64,000 bases of DNA from CAHJWH01 sp965198905 (GTDB lineage Bacteria; Pseudomonadota; Alphaproteobacteria; Caulobacterales; Caulobacteraceae): contig OZ240678.1 of the NCBI GenBank assembly GCA_965198905.1, positions 1,674,001 to 1,738,000 of the forward strand, given 5' to 3'. How positions within the stretch are numbered: position 1 is the first letter of the stretch; every line of letters starts with the position of its first letter. Position numbers and translations under genes: made by a program. Positions 26,644 through 37,092 of the stretch are shown one piece after another. The notes under the pieces are model-generated. The model searched no databases, had not been told where the DNA came from, and worked only from the letters and a program-made list of their open reading frames with translations.

Positions 26644-27279
26644 TCAGTTCGGCATCAGCACCGCGTTGATGACGTCGATCACGCCGTTGCTCTGATAGAC
26701 GTTGGAGATGGACACGGTCGCCATGCCGCCCTTGGCGTCGGTGAGCATCAGGTGGCCGTGCTTGTAGCTGACCTTCAGCGGCTCGCCCTGAACGGTGGTG
26801 AGCGATCCGCCGGTCATGGCCAGCTTCTTCAGGTCGGCGGCGCTGTAGCGGCCGGGGACCACGTGATAGGTCAGGATCTTGATCAGCTCGGCCTTGTTCT
26901 CGGGCTTGAGCAGGGTGTCGACCGTGCCCGCCGGCAGCTTGGCGAAGGCTTCGTTGGTGGGCGCGAAGACGGTGAAGGGGCCCGGCCCCGACAAGATGCC
27001 CACTAGGCCCGCGGCCTTGACCGCGGCGACCAGGGTCGTGTGGTCGGCGGAGTTCATCGCGTTCTGCACGATGTTCCTGGAGGGATACATGGCTGCGCCG
27101 CCGACCATGGGATCGGTCGTCGCGCCGGACCTCATTGACCCGGAGTTCATCGCGCCCTGGGTCATCGCGCCCTGGCTCATCGAGCCCGAGTTCGTCTGGG
27201 CGAAGGCGGCGGGCGCCGCGCAGAAGGCCAGCGACACCGCGCCGGTCATGATCATTCTGGCGTTCTTTTTGATAGTCAT
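26644..27279 (-). CDS. Secreted fasciclin (FAS1) domain protein
   Basis: The start at 27279 gives a clean signal peptide (MTIKKNARMIMTGAVSLAFCAAPAAFAQ) behind GAGGGC. A short low-complexity Met/Gly/Ser linker with repeated GSM/GAM units follows. The remaining 130 residues are one FAS1 domain, with the H1 and H2 blocks GPFTVFAPTNEAFAKLPAGTVDTLL and ILTYHVVPGRYSAADL, and the final SNGVIDVINAVLMP. FAS1 domains are adhesive or ligand-binding modules in the periplasm or outside the cell. The protein is 211 residues, standard for single-FAS1 bacterial proteins. Confidence 0.92.
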   Translation of the reverse strand: MTIKKNARMIMTGAVSLAFCAAPAAFAQTNSGSMSQGAMTQGAMNSGSMRSGATTDPMVGGAAMYPSRNIVQNAMNSADHTTLVAAVKAAGLVGILSGPGPFTVFAPTNEAFAKLPAGTVDTLLKPENKAELIKILTYHVVPGRYSAADLKKLAMTGGSLTTVQGEPLKVSYKHGHLMLTDAKGGMATVSISNVYQSNGVIDVINAVLMPN

Positions 27280-27430
27280 GGAGATGCCCTCGATCGCTTC
27301 GCCTCGATTGAGGCGGCTGATCGAGTTACGGCGACGAGGTGGCGATAGATGCAACTAGATGCATGCGGCCTAGACTTGCAAGAATGTAAGGATTTGCTCC
27401 AGCTCCTCAGCCGCTGATTGCGGCGCTTGG

Positions 27431-29674
27431 CTAGAAGTCGAATTCCAGGCTGGCGTGATAGGAGCGCGGCGTGCCGAGATAGGCGGTGTTGGCGCCTGGG
27501 CTGCCCACGATCGCGCCATCGGCGATGGAGATATAGTAGCGGGTGTCGGTGACGTTGATCACCTGGAACCGGCTGGTCAGGTGGTGGCTGAACAGGGCGA
27601 ACGAGTAGCGCACCCCTGGGTCCACCGTGACGTAGGACGGCGCGAAAGAGGTGTTGGTGTTGGTGGCCGCGCGGCGGTCCTCGTAGTTCAGCGTCAGCGT
27701 CGCCGCCGCCCCGTGGGCGAAGACCGGGTGGTAGTCGAACACCAGATCGCTCTTCAGGGTTGGCACGCCCACGATCAGCTTGTTAGCGGTGGCCGCGTTG
27801 CCGGAATTCAATAGGCGGGCGTCGATATAGGTCACGCCGCCGAACAGGCTGAGGTCCCGGCCGACCTCGCCCTGGACGAAGGCCTCCACCCCGTTGTTGC
27901 GCTGCTGGCCGATGACCTCGAACACGTTGGCCGGCGTAGTGGCGAAAGGGCGGGTCATGTGGAAGGCGTCGAGCGTCAGCAGCAGGTTTCCGGTGAGGGC
28001 GTACTTGGCGCCGACTTCGTACAACTCGTCCTTGTAGGGGCTGAGCAGCTGGTTGGCGTTCGCCGCGTTGCTGGGCGCCTGGTCGCCCTGCTCGAGGCTG
28101 CTGGCGTAGGTGAAGTGGAAGGCGAGCGAGGGCAGCGGCTTGTAGATCAGGCTGCCGGTCGGGCTGACCACCCCGTCGCGCTTGTCCTGGCTGGTAAGCG
28201 CGCCGCTGGACGCATAGCTGTGGGAGTGCAGGAAGGACGTGTTGATCACGCCTTGCACCGCCAACTGGTCGTTCAGGTGCAGCGTGTCGGCCAGCACGAT
28301 CGACTGCTCGAACAGGCGCGCCGATTTGTACAGGCCGCCGTTCTGGGGCGTCGGCTTGTCGGGCAGGACCACGGGATCGTCCAGGTTCAGGGTCTGACCC
28401 TTGCCCGTAAGAGCCACCGCGATCGAGGTCCTGTGGGAATACTGGCCGTTGATGAAGCCGTTGGTCCCCACCGACACGTCGTTCTGAAGGCCTAACAGGC
28501 GGATGTGGCCGTTCAGGAAGGCGCTGTTACTGCCCACGGTGAACTGGGGCACGGCGGCGAAGTTCTTGGTCACCGTGAAGTCGCCCTGGTTGTCGGTCAG
28601 GGTGTTGGTGACGCCGTAGAGGCCGCGGATGGCGTTCTGGTACAGACCCCCGAGCTCGAACGACCAGTCGCTGTTGAAGCTGTGCTTGATCTTGCCAAGC
28701 GCGGTCTCGGTGCTGATGTCGGTTCCCGCCCCTGGCTGGCCATAGCCGACCACGCTGGGATCGACCGCCTTGGGCAGGATCGTGCTCTTGCTGGCCCCGC
28801 TGCTGGCGCCGTCATAGACAAAGCTGCCCGGCAGGCCGGTGGCGACGCTGGAATAGTGGCTGTAGTCGGCCTCGGCCACCGTCTGGGAGTCCAGGTGGAA
28901 GTCAATGTCGAGGCTGGCCAGGGTGCGGTCCACATGGCTGTCGTCCACATAGGCCTCGCCCTGGCCGTGCAGCACGTTGAGGCGCACCCCGATCCTGTCG
29001 TCCGGCCCACCCCGGCCGCCGACGTCGGCCTGCTCGGTGAACACGCCGTTGGAATCGAAGCCTTCCGCATAGCGCAGCAGCGGCGTGTCGGTGGGGCGCT
29101 TCAACAGGTAGTCGAACACGCCCGCAGGCGTCTCGGGCCCGAACAGCGCGCCGCTCGGCCCGTTCAGCACCTCGATCCCGGCCAGGTTCTCGGCGGGGAT
29201 CTCGGTGGTGCCGATGACGTTCAACCCGTCCAGCCGGGTGTTCTGCACGATGCTGCTCTGAAAGCCCCGCGACTGCGGGCGCGAGATTTCAAAGCCCTGC
29301 TGGTCGCGGATTTCCACCGACGGCATGAAGCGCAGCGTGTCGTTCACGTTGCGGGTCTGCTGGTTGACCATCAGGTCCTCAGGAATCACCGTGATCGACT
29401 GGGGGGCGTCCAGGATCTTCTGCGCGCCGAGCGGACCGAGCGCAGCGACTGGGATGTTGTACTGCGGCGGCGCGGCGTAGCCTTCCGCATCCAGTTGCCG
29501 AGTGACGGTGATCCCCGAAACCACGGTCGGCGGCGCGGGCGTCTGGGCGAGCTTTGACGACGCAAGAGCTGGGGGCGCAGATGTCTGGGCCCCGGCGGCG
29601 CTGGCGAAGGCCGCCCAAACTAGCCTGCTCGCGAACAGGCGAGTGGCGGAGGCCGCTTTAGGTCTTTCAAGCAC
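27431..29674 (-). CDS. TonB-dependent siderophore receptor
   Basis: An outer-membrane receptor of about 745 residues. It has a plug domain (NIPVAALGPLGAQKILDAPQSITVIPEDLM, then NDTLRFMPSVEIRDQQGFEI and IEVLNGPSGALFGPETPAGVFDYLLKRP) followed by a beta-barrel ending in YHASLEFDF with terminal Phe. This is the FhuA/FpvA-like siderophore branch. The start is uncertain: a GTG at 29674 places the hydrophobic segment ATRLFASRLVWAAFASAAGAQ at the N-terminus as a signal peptide, while the frame stays open to 29797. It imports Fe-siderophore or similar using TonB energy. It diverges from an APC permease gene. Confidence 0.9.
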   Translation of the reverse strand: MLERPKAASATRLFASRLVWAAFASAAGAQTSAPPALASSKLAQTPAPPTVVSGITVTRQLDAEGYAAPPQYNIPVAALGPLGAQKILDAPQSITVIPEDLMVNQQTRNVNDTLRFMPSVEIRDQQGFEISRPQSRGFQSSIVQNTRLDGLNVIGTTEIPAENLAGIEVLNGPSGALFGPETPAGVFDYLLKRPTDTPLLRYAEGFDSNGVFTEQADVGGRGGPDDRIGVRLNVLHGQGEAYVDDSHVDRTLASLDIDFHLDSQTVAEADYSHYSSVATGLPGSFVYDGASSGASKSTILPKAVDPSVVGYGQPGAGTDISTETALGKIKHSFNSDWSFELGGLYQNAIRGLYGVTNTLTDNQGDFTVTKNFAAVPQFTVGSNSAFLNGHIRLLGLQNDVSVGTNGFINGQYSHRTSIAVALTGKGQTLNLDDPVVLPDKPTPQNGGLYKSARLFEQSIVLADTLHLNDQLAVQGVINTSFLHSHSYASSGALTSQDKRDGVVSPTGSLIYKPLPSLAFHFTYASSLEQGDQAPSNAANANQLLSPYKDELYEVGAKYALTGNLLLTLDAFHMTRPFATTPANVFEVIGQQRNNGVEAFVQGEVGRDLSLFGGVTYIDARLLNSGNAATANKLIVGVPTLKSDLVFDYHPVFAHGAAATLTLNYEDRRAATNTNTSFAPSYVTVDPGVRYSFALFSHHLTSRFQVINVTDTRYYISIADGAIVGSPGANTAYLGTPRSYHASLEFDF

Positions 29675-29926
29675 TTCAGGACTCGCCTCGGGAGCGCCTG
29701 CGCGCGTTTTCAGGCCGTTATATTCGATGGGATACAGCGCACAAGTCGAGCGGGCGGGCTGAGCGCGATCGCTTCGACGCTGTGGTTTCGCGCGCACGCC
29801 TTTCGGCGCGTCTCAACTCTCGACCGCCAAGCCTGCATCCGGGCGGCTTCCGTTACGCTCTTTCGCCATGCACTGTGAGGCCCGGGGGCGGCCAGGGAGC
29901 CGCACGACATCCGAAACGGCTTCCCG

Positions 29927-31303
29927 ATGGCGACGGCGACGATGACGGGCGATCAGGAGACGGGCGATCAGGAGACGGGCGATCAGGCGACGGGCGACCA
30001 CGGGCTGGCCCAGGCGATGGGGGCGCCGGGGCTGGCGGCGGCGGTGTTCAACACCGTGGTCGGCGCCGGCATCTTCGTCATCCCCGCCTCCCTTGCCCGG
30101 GACGTGGGTCCCGCCGCCCCGTTGGCTTATCTGGCCTGCGTGGTGGCGATGGGGGCGGTCTCGCTGTGCTTCGCCTGCGCCGGAAGCCGCGTGCCGACCA
30201 GCGGCGGCCCCTACGGCTACGCCCAGGCGGCGTTCGGACCGCTGGTCGGCTTCATCGTGGGGGTGCTGGTCTGGCTGGGCGCGGTGCTCGCAGCGGCCGG
30301 GATCGCGGCGGCGGTGGTCGACAGCCTGGCCCAGTGGGCGCCGGTCCTGGCCCACCCGGTCGCACGCACGCTCACGCTTCTGGCGATCTTCGCGTGCTTC
30401 ACCGCGGTCAATGCGGCGGGCGTTCAGCCGGGAAGCTGGCTGGTAGGTCTGCTCACCCTCGCCAAGCTCGTGCCGCTGCTCCTGCTGCTCGTGATCGCCG
30501 GGCCGCACATCCACTCGGTCAATCTTAAAGTAGGGCCGACCTCGCCTTATGCCTTCGGGCGCGCCATGATCTTGGCCCTGTTCGCCTTCCAGGGCATGGA
30601 GACGGCGCTGGGCGTCAGCGGCGAGGTGCGAAACCCCGGCCGCAACGTGCCGCTCGGCCTGCTTACCGCCATGCTCGGCGTAGCGGTGCTCTACGTGGCG
30701 CTTCAGGTCACAGCCCAGGGCGTGCTGGGCCCGGGGCTCGCCCAGTCACACGCCCCGCTGGCGCAGACCATGGGGGCGGTGGTCCCCGGGCTGGCGGGCC
30801 TGCTGGTCGTGGGCGCGACCGTGTCGATGCTGGGCTATCTGGCCAGCGACACGCTCAGCGCGCCACGGGTGCTGTTCGCCTTCGCCACCCACGGCTTCCT
30901 GCCTCGGCGCATCGCCGCGGTGCATCCGCGCACCCGCGCGCCCTACGCCGCCATCCTGCTCCACGCAGGGATCGCCGCCGCCCTCGCGGTCAGCGGGGGC
31001 TTTGTGGAGCTTGCGGTGCTGTCGTCGCTGGCGACGGTGATGGTCTATGTCGTGGGCTGCGCGGCGGCGGTGCGGCTACAGCACCGGGGCGTCGCCCTGG
31101 CCGGGCCGCCCCTGAGGACCCCCGGGCTATGGCTGGCGGCCGCGGTGGGGGTCATAGCGATGATCTGGATCGCGGCGCACGCCGCGCCCAAGGAGGCCCT
31201 GGGCTGCGTGGCGGCGGTTGCGGGGGCGTGCCTGTGGTACGTCGCCTCGCCCGCCCGCCGGAAGGCGACGGCCGGGCTCGCTCCCGAGCGCGACCTCTCG
31301 TAG
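29927..31303 (+). CDS. APC-family amino-acid permease
   Basis: The 458-residue protein has about twelve hydrophobic helices. The first, GLAAAVFNTVVGAGIFVIPASLA, holds the GAGIF substrate-binding motif of the amino acid-polyamine-cation family. Later segments (FAFQGMETALGVSGEVRNPGRNVPLG) match the conserved helix 6 to 7 region. It probably imports an amino acid or amine with protons. The first 30 residues are hydrophilic and made of tandem GDQETGDQETGDQATGD units encoded by a 15-bp repeat. The start at 29927 could also be the second ATG at 29942. Confidence 0.85.
   Translation: MATATMTGDQETGDQETGDQATGDHGLAQAMGAPGLAAAVFNTVVGAGIFVIPASLARDVGPAAPLAYLACVVAMGAVSLCFACAGSRVPTSGGPYGYAQAAFGPLVGFIVGVLVWLGAVLAAAGIAAAVVDSLAQWAPVLAHPVARTLTLLAIFACFTAVNAAGVQPGSWLVGLLTLAKLVPLLLLLVIAGPHIHSVNLKVGPTSPYAFGRAMILALFAFQGMETALGVSGEVRNPGRNVPLGLLTAMLGVAVLYVALQVTAQGVLGPGLAQSHAPLAQTMGAVVPGLAGLLVVGATVSMLGYLASDTLSAPRVLFAFATHGFLPRRIAAVHPRTRAPYAAILLHAGIAAALAVSGGFVELAVLSSLATVMVYVVGCAAAVRLQHRGVALAGPPLRTPGLWLAAAVGVIAMIWIAAHAAPKEALGCVAAVAGACLWYVASPARRKATAGLAPERDLS
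29945..29989. repeat. Three 15-bp tandem repeats in the permease N-terminus
   Basis: The unit ACGGGCGATCAGGAG occurs twice exactly and a third time with one change, encoding TGDQE-type repeats. The length is a multiple of three, so copy-number change would not shift the frame. Confidence 0.9.
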
Positions 31304-31370
31304 CCCGGCCAAATCCCAAGGACTGGGCGCCGCCCATGGCGCGTGTGGGACGAACCCGGTAGACCGCGGA

Positions 31371-33205
<1,835 letters not shown>

Positions 33206-33206
<1 letters not shown>

Positions 33207-33835
33207 TGGGCGAGGACGCGCTGCACCAGCTGTTCGTCACCCAGGTCTATGAGGCCGACCTGTCGACCCGGCTCGACTTCGACAGCTTCAACGCCGAGCT
33301 AGAACAGGCCTGCCTCGGCCTTGCCGCAGAGGATACCGCCGGGCGGAGCTGGTCCAGGGCGCACGGCTACGGCGGCTATACGTCCTACGCCTCGCTGGAC
33401 GACCTGCCCAAGCGCGCCACCGTTTTCAACGAGCTGAAGAAGAAGCTCGACCGGGAGAGCGACATCTTCGCCTCCCAACTCTCGCTCGATCTCGGCGGAA
33501 AGCGGCTGAAGCTGGACAGCCTGTGGGTCAACGTCCTGAAGCCCGGCTCGGGCCACAGCGGCCATATCCATCCGCACTGCGTGCTGTCGGGGACCTACTA
33601 TGTTCGTACGCCGCCGGGCGCGAGCGCGTTGAAGCTGGAAGACCCGCGACTGCCGCTGATGATGGCGTCCCCGCCGCGGGATGCCGACGCGCCGAGCTTC
33701 CAGCGCCCCTTCGTCTACCTCCAGCCCGAAGTCGGGACCTTGCTGATGTGGGAGAGCTGGCTGCGCCACGAAGTCCCCCCCAACGCCGCCAAGCGCGAGC
33801 GCATCAGCCTCAGCTTCAACTACGCCTGGCGGTGA
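33206..33835 (+). CDS. TIGR02466-family putative 2-oxoglutarate/Fe(II) oxygenase
   Basis: The 209-residue protein has the TIGR02466 appearance: HQLFVTQVYEADL at the start, WVNVLKPGSGHSGHIHPHCVLSGTYYV with the HxH metal-binding segment, and WESWLRHEVPPNAAKRERISLSFNYAWR with a second His and the Arg-Ser 2-oxoglutarate site at the end. Such proteins are predicted jelly-roll dioxygenases with unknown substrates. The ATG shares one base with the recQ stop codon, so it is translationally coupled to recQ. Whether this link to DNA repair is functional is unknown. Confidence 0.8.
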
Positions 33836-33840
33836 CGTCA

Positions 33841-33864
33841 GGGGTTGGAGAACGCCCTTTTTTT
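33841..33864 (+). terminator. Possible rho-independent terminator
   Basis: Just after the oxygenase gene, an imperfect GGGGTT/AACGCCC stem with a four-base loop is followed by seven T residues (33858-33864). The stem is weak, so the call is tentative. It would end the recQ-oxygenase transcript. Confidence 0.35.
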
Positions 33865-33867
33865 AGG

Positions 33868-33904
33868 CCGTCTCGCCCGGACTTGTTCCGGGCGCCTATG
33901 GCGC
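33868..33904. repeat. 37-bp palindromic repeat, left copy, inverted relative to 34222-34258
   Basis: The element contains a hairpin (CGCCCGGA - CTTGT - TCCGGGCG) and ends in TATGGCGC. Its reverse complement recurs at 34222-34258 with 34 of 37 positions identical. The pair brackets a broken GIY-YIG gene. Confidence 0.9.
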
Positions 33905-33908
33905 AACC

Positions 33909-34209
33909 TCACCAATTCAGTCGATTGTAAAGATCAAGCCAGTCCGGGTTGGTCGCTTCGATCAAGTTGATCTTTCACTGCCGTGAATAGCCCTTGGTCG
34001 TGTGCTCCCGCCGCATGGCCTGGGTGATCAACTCAAATGGCTGAAACCACACCAGTCGCCGAACACCATGTCGTTTCGTGAAGCCTTCCCTCGCCCCTTC
34101 GCGAATGCTCATAGACGCGCCGGGCCAGGTCACTCGTCACCCCAGTGTAGATCGTCCCGTTCCGCTGGCGCGCCAGAATATAGACTGCAATGACGCCCTT
34201 GGGGTTCAT
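33909..34209 (-). pseudogene. GIY-YIG nuclease family gene, frameshifted and with a nonsense codon
   Basis: The gene starts at 34209 (MNPKGVIAVYILARQRNGTIYTGVTSDLARRVYEH), showing the YIL (for GIY) and YTG (for YIG) motifs and the conserved Arg. The frame then shifts near 34110-34120, and the rest reads EGFTKRHGVRRLVWFQPFE, a TGA at about 33972 where relatives have Trp, and KINLIEATNPDWLDLYNRLNW. These are the usual blocks of small stand-alone GIY-YIG proteins (about 95 residues) that are widespread in alphaproteobacteria. Two lesions make it a clear pseudogene. It is enclosed by the inverted repeats at 33868-33904 and 34222-34258. Confidence 0.85.
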
Positions 34210-34221
34210 GGTTCAAGCTTA

Positions 34222-34258
34222 GCGCCATGGACGCCCGGAACGAGTCCGGGCGAGACGG
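34222..34258. repeat. 37-bp palindromic repeat, right copy
   Basis: Reverse complement of 33868-33904 with three mismatches. It contains the hairpin CGCCCGGA - ACGAG - TCCGGGCG and lies 12 bp upstream of the start codon of the GIY-YIG pseudogene. Confidence 0.9.
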
Positions 34259-34284
34259 AGGGATATCGATTTTGAAGAGGCCGC

Positions 34285-34896
34285 TCAGTCCGGCTCGACG
34301 CTGCACCAGCCTGGCAGGTAGCGGGCGTTGTCGGTCTTGGCGAGTTCCAGCGCCTTGACCAGGGCGTTGGCGAAGTCCTTTTCCACCAGGTCTTCGTCCA
34401 CCCGGCGGCGCAGGAAGTCCGCCCAGATGAACTCGGAGAACGGCTTGTCGGTCTTGGCGAAGCCGCCGGAGCGGCGAAGCTGGCCGGCGAGGCTGCGGTA
34501 GGGGTCGTCCTTCATGTCGGCCAGCGACTTGGGGATGTCCGACAGCTCGCAACGCCTGCCCTTGTGGTCGTAGGCGTGGCACCAGCCGCTGTTGTCCAGC
34601 ACGGTCCAGAAGGCTGTTTTCTCGACGTGCGACAGGTCGGCCAGGATGTAGACCTGCAGCCGCTTCTCGCCTTCGTCGAGCAGGGCGCGGGCCAGATGGT
34701 GGTGGTCGACCACATAAAAGCGGCCCTTGGGGCCGAGCACGGTCGGCACCGCGTGGCGGCCGAGGATTTCGTCCCGCTTGGCGTCCTTGGCGGCGCGCCA
34801 CTGGCGACGCTTGATGGTCACCTCCCGCGCGCCGATGGTCATCTGGGTGGGACGCAGGTTCTCGATCTCGATCTGGTTGACGGTGGGATCGCGCAT
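34285..34896 (-). CDS. ParBc_2-type ParB-like protein
   Basis: The 203-residue protein begins MRDPTVNQIEIENLRPTQMTIGAREVTIKRRQW and continues with HAVPTVLGPKGRFYVVDHHHLARALLDEG, the ParBc_2 (putative ParB-like nuclease) pattern with a DHHH cluster that fits a nucleotide-binding or catalytic site. The C-terminal half is helical (SEFIWADFLRRRV). Unlike chromosomal ParB it has no helix-turn-helix or dimer domain, so it is not a partition protein. Stand-alone members are common in alphaproteobacteria and uncharacterised. The start is the ATG directly before the conserved block. Confidence 0.75.
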   Translation of the reverse strand: MRDPTVNQIEIENLRPTQMTIGAREVTIKRRQWRAAKDAKRDEILGRHAVPTVLGPKGRFYVVDHHHLARALLDEGEKRLQVYILADLSHVEKTAFWTVLDNSGWCHAYDHKGRRCELSDIPKSLADMKDDPYRSLAGQLRRSGGFAKTDKPFSEFIWADFLRRRVDEDLVEKDFANALVKALELAKTDNARYLPGWCSVEPD

Positions 34897-34918
34897 GGTC
34901 GGCCTTTGTTCTCGAAAA

Positions 34919-36175
34919 TCAGCGCCGGCGAGCCGCGGCCATGACCTGGCGCAAGTCAAGCTTGCCGCCGGACAGCGCGCCGGCGCGGAACGCCCGCCCG
35001 CAGAGCCACACCACCACCGCAGCCGTCGCCGCCATCTCCGCCAGTCCGGCGAGCGCCTGCCAGGACGCCACCCCCGCCGCGATCCGGGTCGGCATCAAGA
35101 AAGGCGTGAAGGGCGGGATGAACGACAGGATCGCGATCACTGGCGCATCGGGGTGCTGGACCGCTGTCAGCAGAAACAGGATCGGCACGCTCAGCAGGAT
35201 CATCAGCGGCCCGAGCAGGGTCTGCGCCTCCCGCGCGGTTTCGCAGAAGGCGCCGATGGCGGCGAACAGCGAGGCGTACATCAGATAGCCGACGATGAAG
35301 AAGGCCAGGAAGTAGAAGATCAGGCCGTGCGCGGCCAGGGCCTGGAGCGTCGGTCCGATCTGGCCCGGCGTCCTGGAGGTCGCCGCCAGCCCGAAACCGG
35401 CCCAGACCGCCAGCACCGTGACGGTCAGGCCCGCGCAGCCCAGGATCTTGCCCGCCAGGATCTCGGGGATGGAGGCGCTGGACATCAGCACCTCCAGGAT
35501 GCGGCCGGACTTCTCCTCGATGATGCTGTTCAGCAGGATGCCCGCGGCGGTCATCAGGCTGACGAGCAGAAGCAGGGCCAGATACATCGACATCAACCCC
35601 GGCGTCTGGTCACTCAAGGTGAGCGGCGCGCGGGTCTGGACGGAGTAGCGTCGAAGCTCGGGCGCCGCACGGTTCAGGCTGTCGGCCAGGGTGGGCGACA
35701 GGCCCTGGGCGCTCAGCCTCGCCTCGCGCATCCGCGAGGCCGCCAGGTCCTGCAGCGCGCCGGCGAGGGTGGGGTCGTTGGCTTGGCGGCTCCAGTAGTC
35801 GAGCCGCAGCTGGGTCGGCGTCCCCGACACGACGGCGGCGGCGTCGATCCCGTCGTCCCGCTCGCTCAACGCCGCCTGCAAAGCCGCCGCCGCGGCGGCG
35901 GGCGTTCGGGCGGCCAGAGCCGCGGCGGGAACAGGCGCAGGCCGGGCCAGGGCCTGCGGACCCTGAAGCAGCGGCTGGGCCGCCTCGGCGAAGCCTGTGT
36001 GCGACAGGTCCACGACCACCAGCCGCGGCGCCGGCGCCACCGACTGCACCGCCCTGGAGCCGCCCAACGTGACGAAACCGATCACTAGCGGCACGATGGC
36101 GATGGAGACCCAGAATCCCGCCGTATTCAGATAGCTGAGGTATTCCCGTAGCGCGATCATCCACGCCCGCTTCAC
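34919..36175 (-). CDS. ABC-2 type transporter permease (NatB-like)
   Basis: The 418-residue protein has one N-terminal helix (YLSYLNTAGFWVSIAIVPLVIGFVTLGG), a large periplasmic domain of about 150 residues, and a C-terminal block of five or six helices (LMSMYLALLLLVSLMTAAGILLNSIIEEKSGRILEVLMSSAS). The EEKSGRILEVLMSS sequence is the hallmark of the NatB/ABC2_membrane_3 family. It overlaps the ATPase gene by four bases and forms an exporter with it. NatAB was described as a Na+ extruder, but substrates of most members are unknown. Confidence 0.9.
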   Translation of the reverse strand: MKRAWMIALREYLSYLNTAGFWVSIAIVPLVIGFVTLGGSRAVQSVAPAPRLVVVDLSHTGFAEAAQPLLQGPQALARPAPVPAAALAARTPAAAAAALQAALSERDDGIDAAAVVSGTPTQLRLDYWSRQANDPTLAGALQDLAASRMREARLSAQGLSPTLADSLNRAAPELRRYSVQTRAPLTLSDQTPGLMSMYLALLLLVSLMTAAGILLNSIIEEKSGRILEVLMSSASIPEILAGKILGCAGLTVTVLAVWAGFGLAATSRTPGQIGPTLQALAAHGLIFYFLAFFIVGYLMYASLFAAIGAFCETAREAQTLLGPLMILLSVPILFLLTAVQHPDAPVIAILSFIPPFTPFLMPTRIAAGVASWQALAGLAEMAATAAVVVWLCGRAFRAGALSGGKLDLRQVMAAARRR

Positions 36176-37092
36176 GCCGCACCTCCGGTCAGCACGATAA
36201 AGGCGTCGTGCAGGCTCGGCGCCTCGACCCGGAACTGGGTCAGGTCCAGGTCGCGCTGGAAGGCGGCTTTCAGCGCCGCCTGGGGCTCCGCGCCCCGGGC
36301 CAGGAGGGCGGTGAGCCGGGGCGCGCCCGAAGCCTCGTGGTCATGCCCGACCTCGATCACGCCCGGCAGCGCCCGGGCCTGCTCCGCCGTCAGGCCGCCC
36401 TGCAGCACCATGCGCACGGGCACGCAGGCGCGGGCCTCGTCCACCGTGCCGTCGAACACCTTGGCCCCGCGCGCCATCAGCGCCACGCGCTGGCACAGCC
36501 GCTCGGCGTGGGTCATCACGTGGGTGGAGAAGATCACCGTGGCGCCGCGCTCGGCGATCCCGCGGATCAGGATCTCCAGTCCCTGCTGGTTGACGGGATC
36601 GAGGCCGGAGAAGGGCTCGTCCAGGATCACCAGCTCCGGTTCGTGGGCGATGGCGCAGACCAGCTGCACCTTCTGCGCCATGCCCTTGGACAGCGCCTTC
36701 ATGGGTCGGTGCAAGGCCTCGCCCAGCCCCTGCGCCTCCAGCAGCGCGCGGCCGCGGCGGCGCGCGAGGCCGGCCGGCACGCCCTTCAGCCCGGCGAAGA
36801 ACACCACGGCCTGCAGGGGCGTCATGCGGCGATACAGCCCGCGCTCTTCGGGCAGGAAGCCGACCCGGTCGCGCACTGGCGTCACATCGCCCGACGCCCC
36901 CAGCACCGCGATCCGCCCGGAGGTGGGCGGGATCAGGCCCAGCACCATGCGCAGCGTGGTGGTCTTGCCCGCACCGTTGGGACCCAGGAAGCCGAAGATG
37001 CAGCCAGGCTCCACCGACAGCGACAGCTCGCGCACCGCGTGGAAATCGCCGTATCGCTTGTCCACGCGATCGAGCTGCAGCGCCGGACTCAT
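36172..37092 (-). CDS. ABC transporter ATP-binding protein (NatA-like)
   Basis: The 306-residue ATPase contains Walker A (FLGPNGAGKTTTLRM), the Q loop region VGFLPEERGLYRRMTPLQ, the signature segment MKALSKGMAQKVQLVCAI, Walker B (LVILDEPFSGLDPVN) and the switch histidine in STHVMTHAE. The signature reads LSKGM rather than LSGGQ, as in other members of the DrrA/NatA group. A C-terminal DUF4162-like domain follows (about 215-300). It energises the permease encoded next on the same strand. Confidence 0.93.
   Translation of the reverse strand: MSPALQLDRVDKRYGDFHAVRELSLSVEPGCIFGFLGPNGAGKTTTLRMVLGLIPPTSGRIAVLGASGDVTPVRDRVGFLPEERGLYRRMTPLQAVVFFAGLKGVPAGLARRRGRALLEAQGLGEALHRPMKALSKGMAQKVQLVCAIAHEPELVILDEPFSGLDPVNQQGLEILIRGIAERGATVIFSTHVMTHAERLCQRVALMARGAKVFDGTVDEARACVPVRMVLQGGLTAEQARALPGVIEVGHDHEASGAPRLTALLARGAEPQAALKAAFQRDLDLTQFRVEAPSLHDAFIVLTGGAA

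Noticed and set aside
29945..29989. Tandem repeats as a CRISPR fragment
   Set aside because: The units are adjacent without spacers and lie in the coding frame of the permease.
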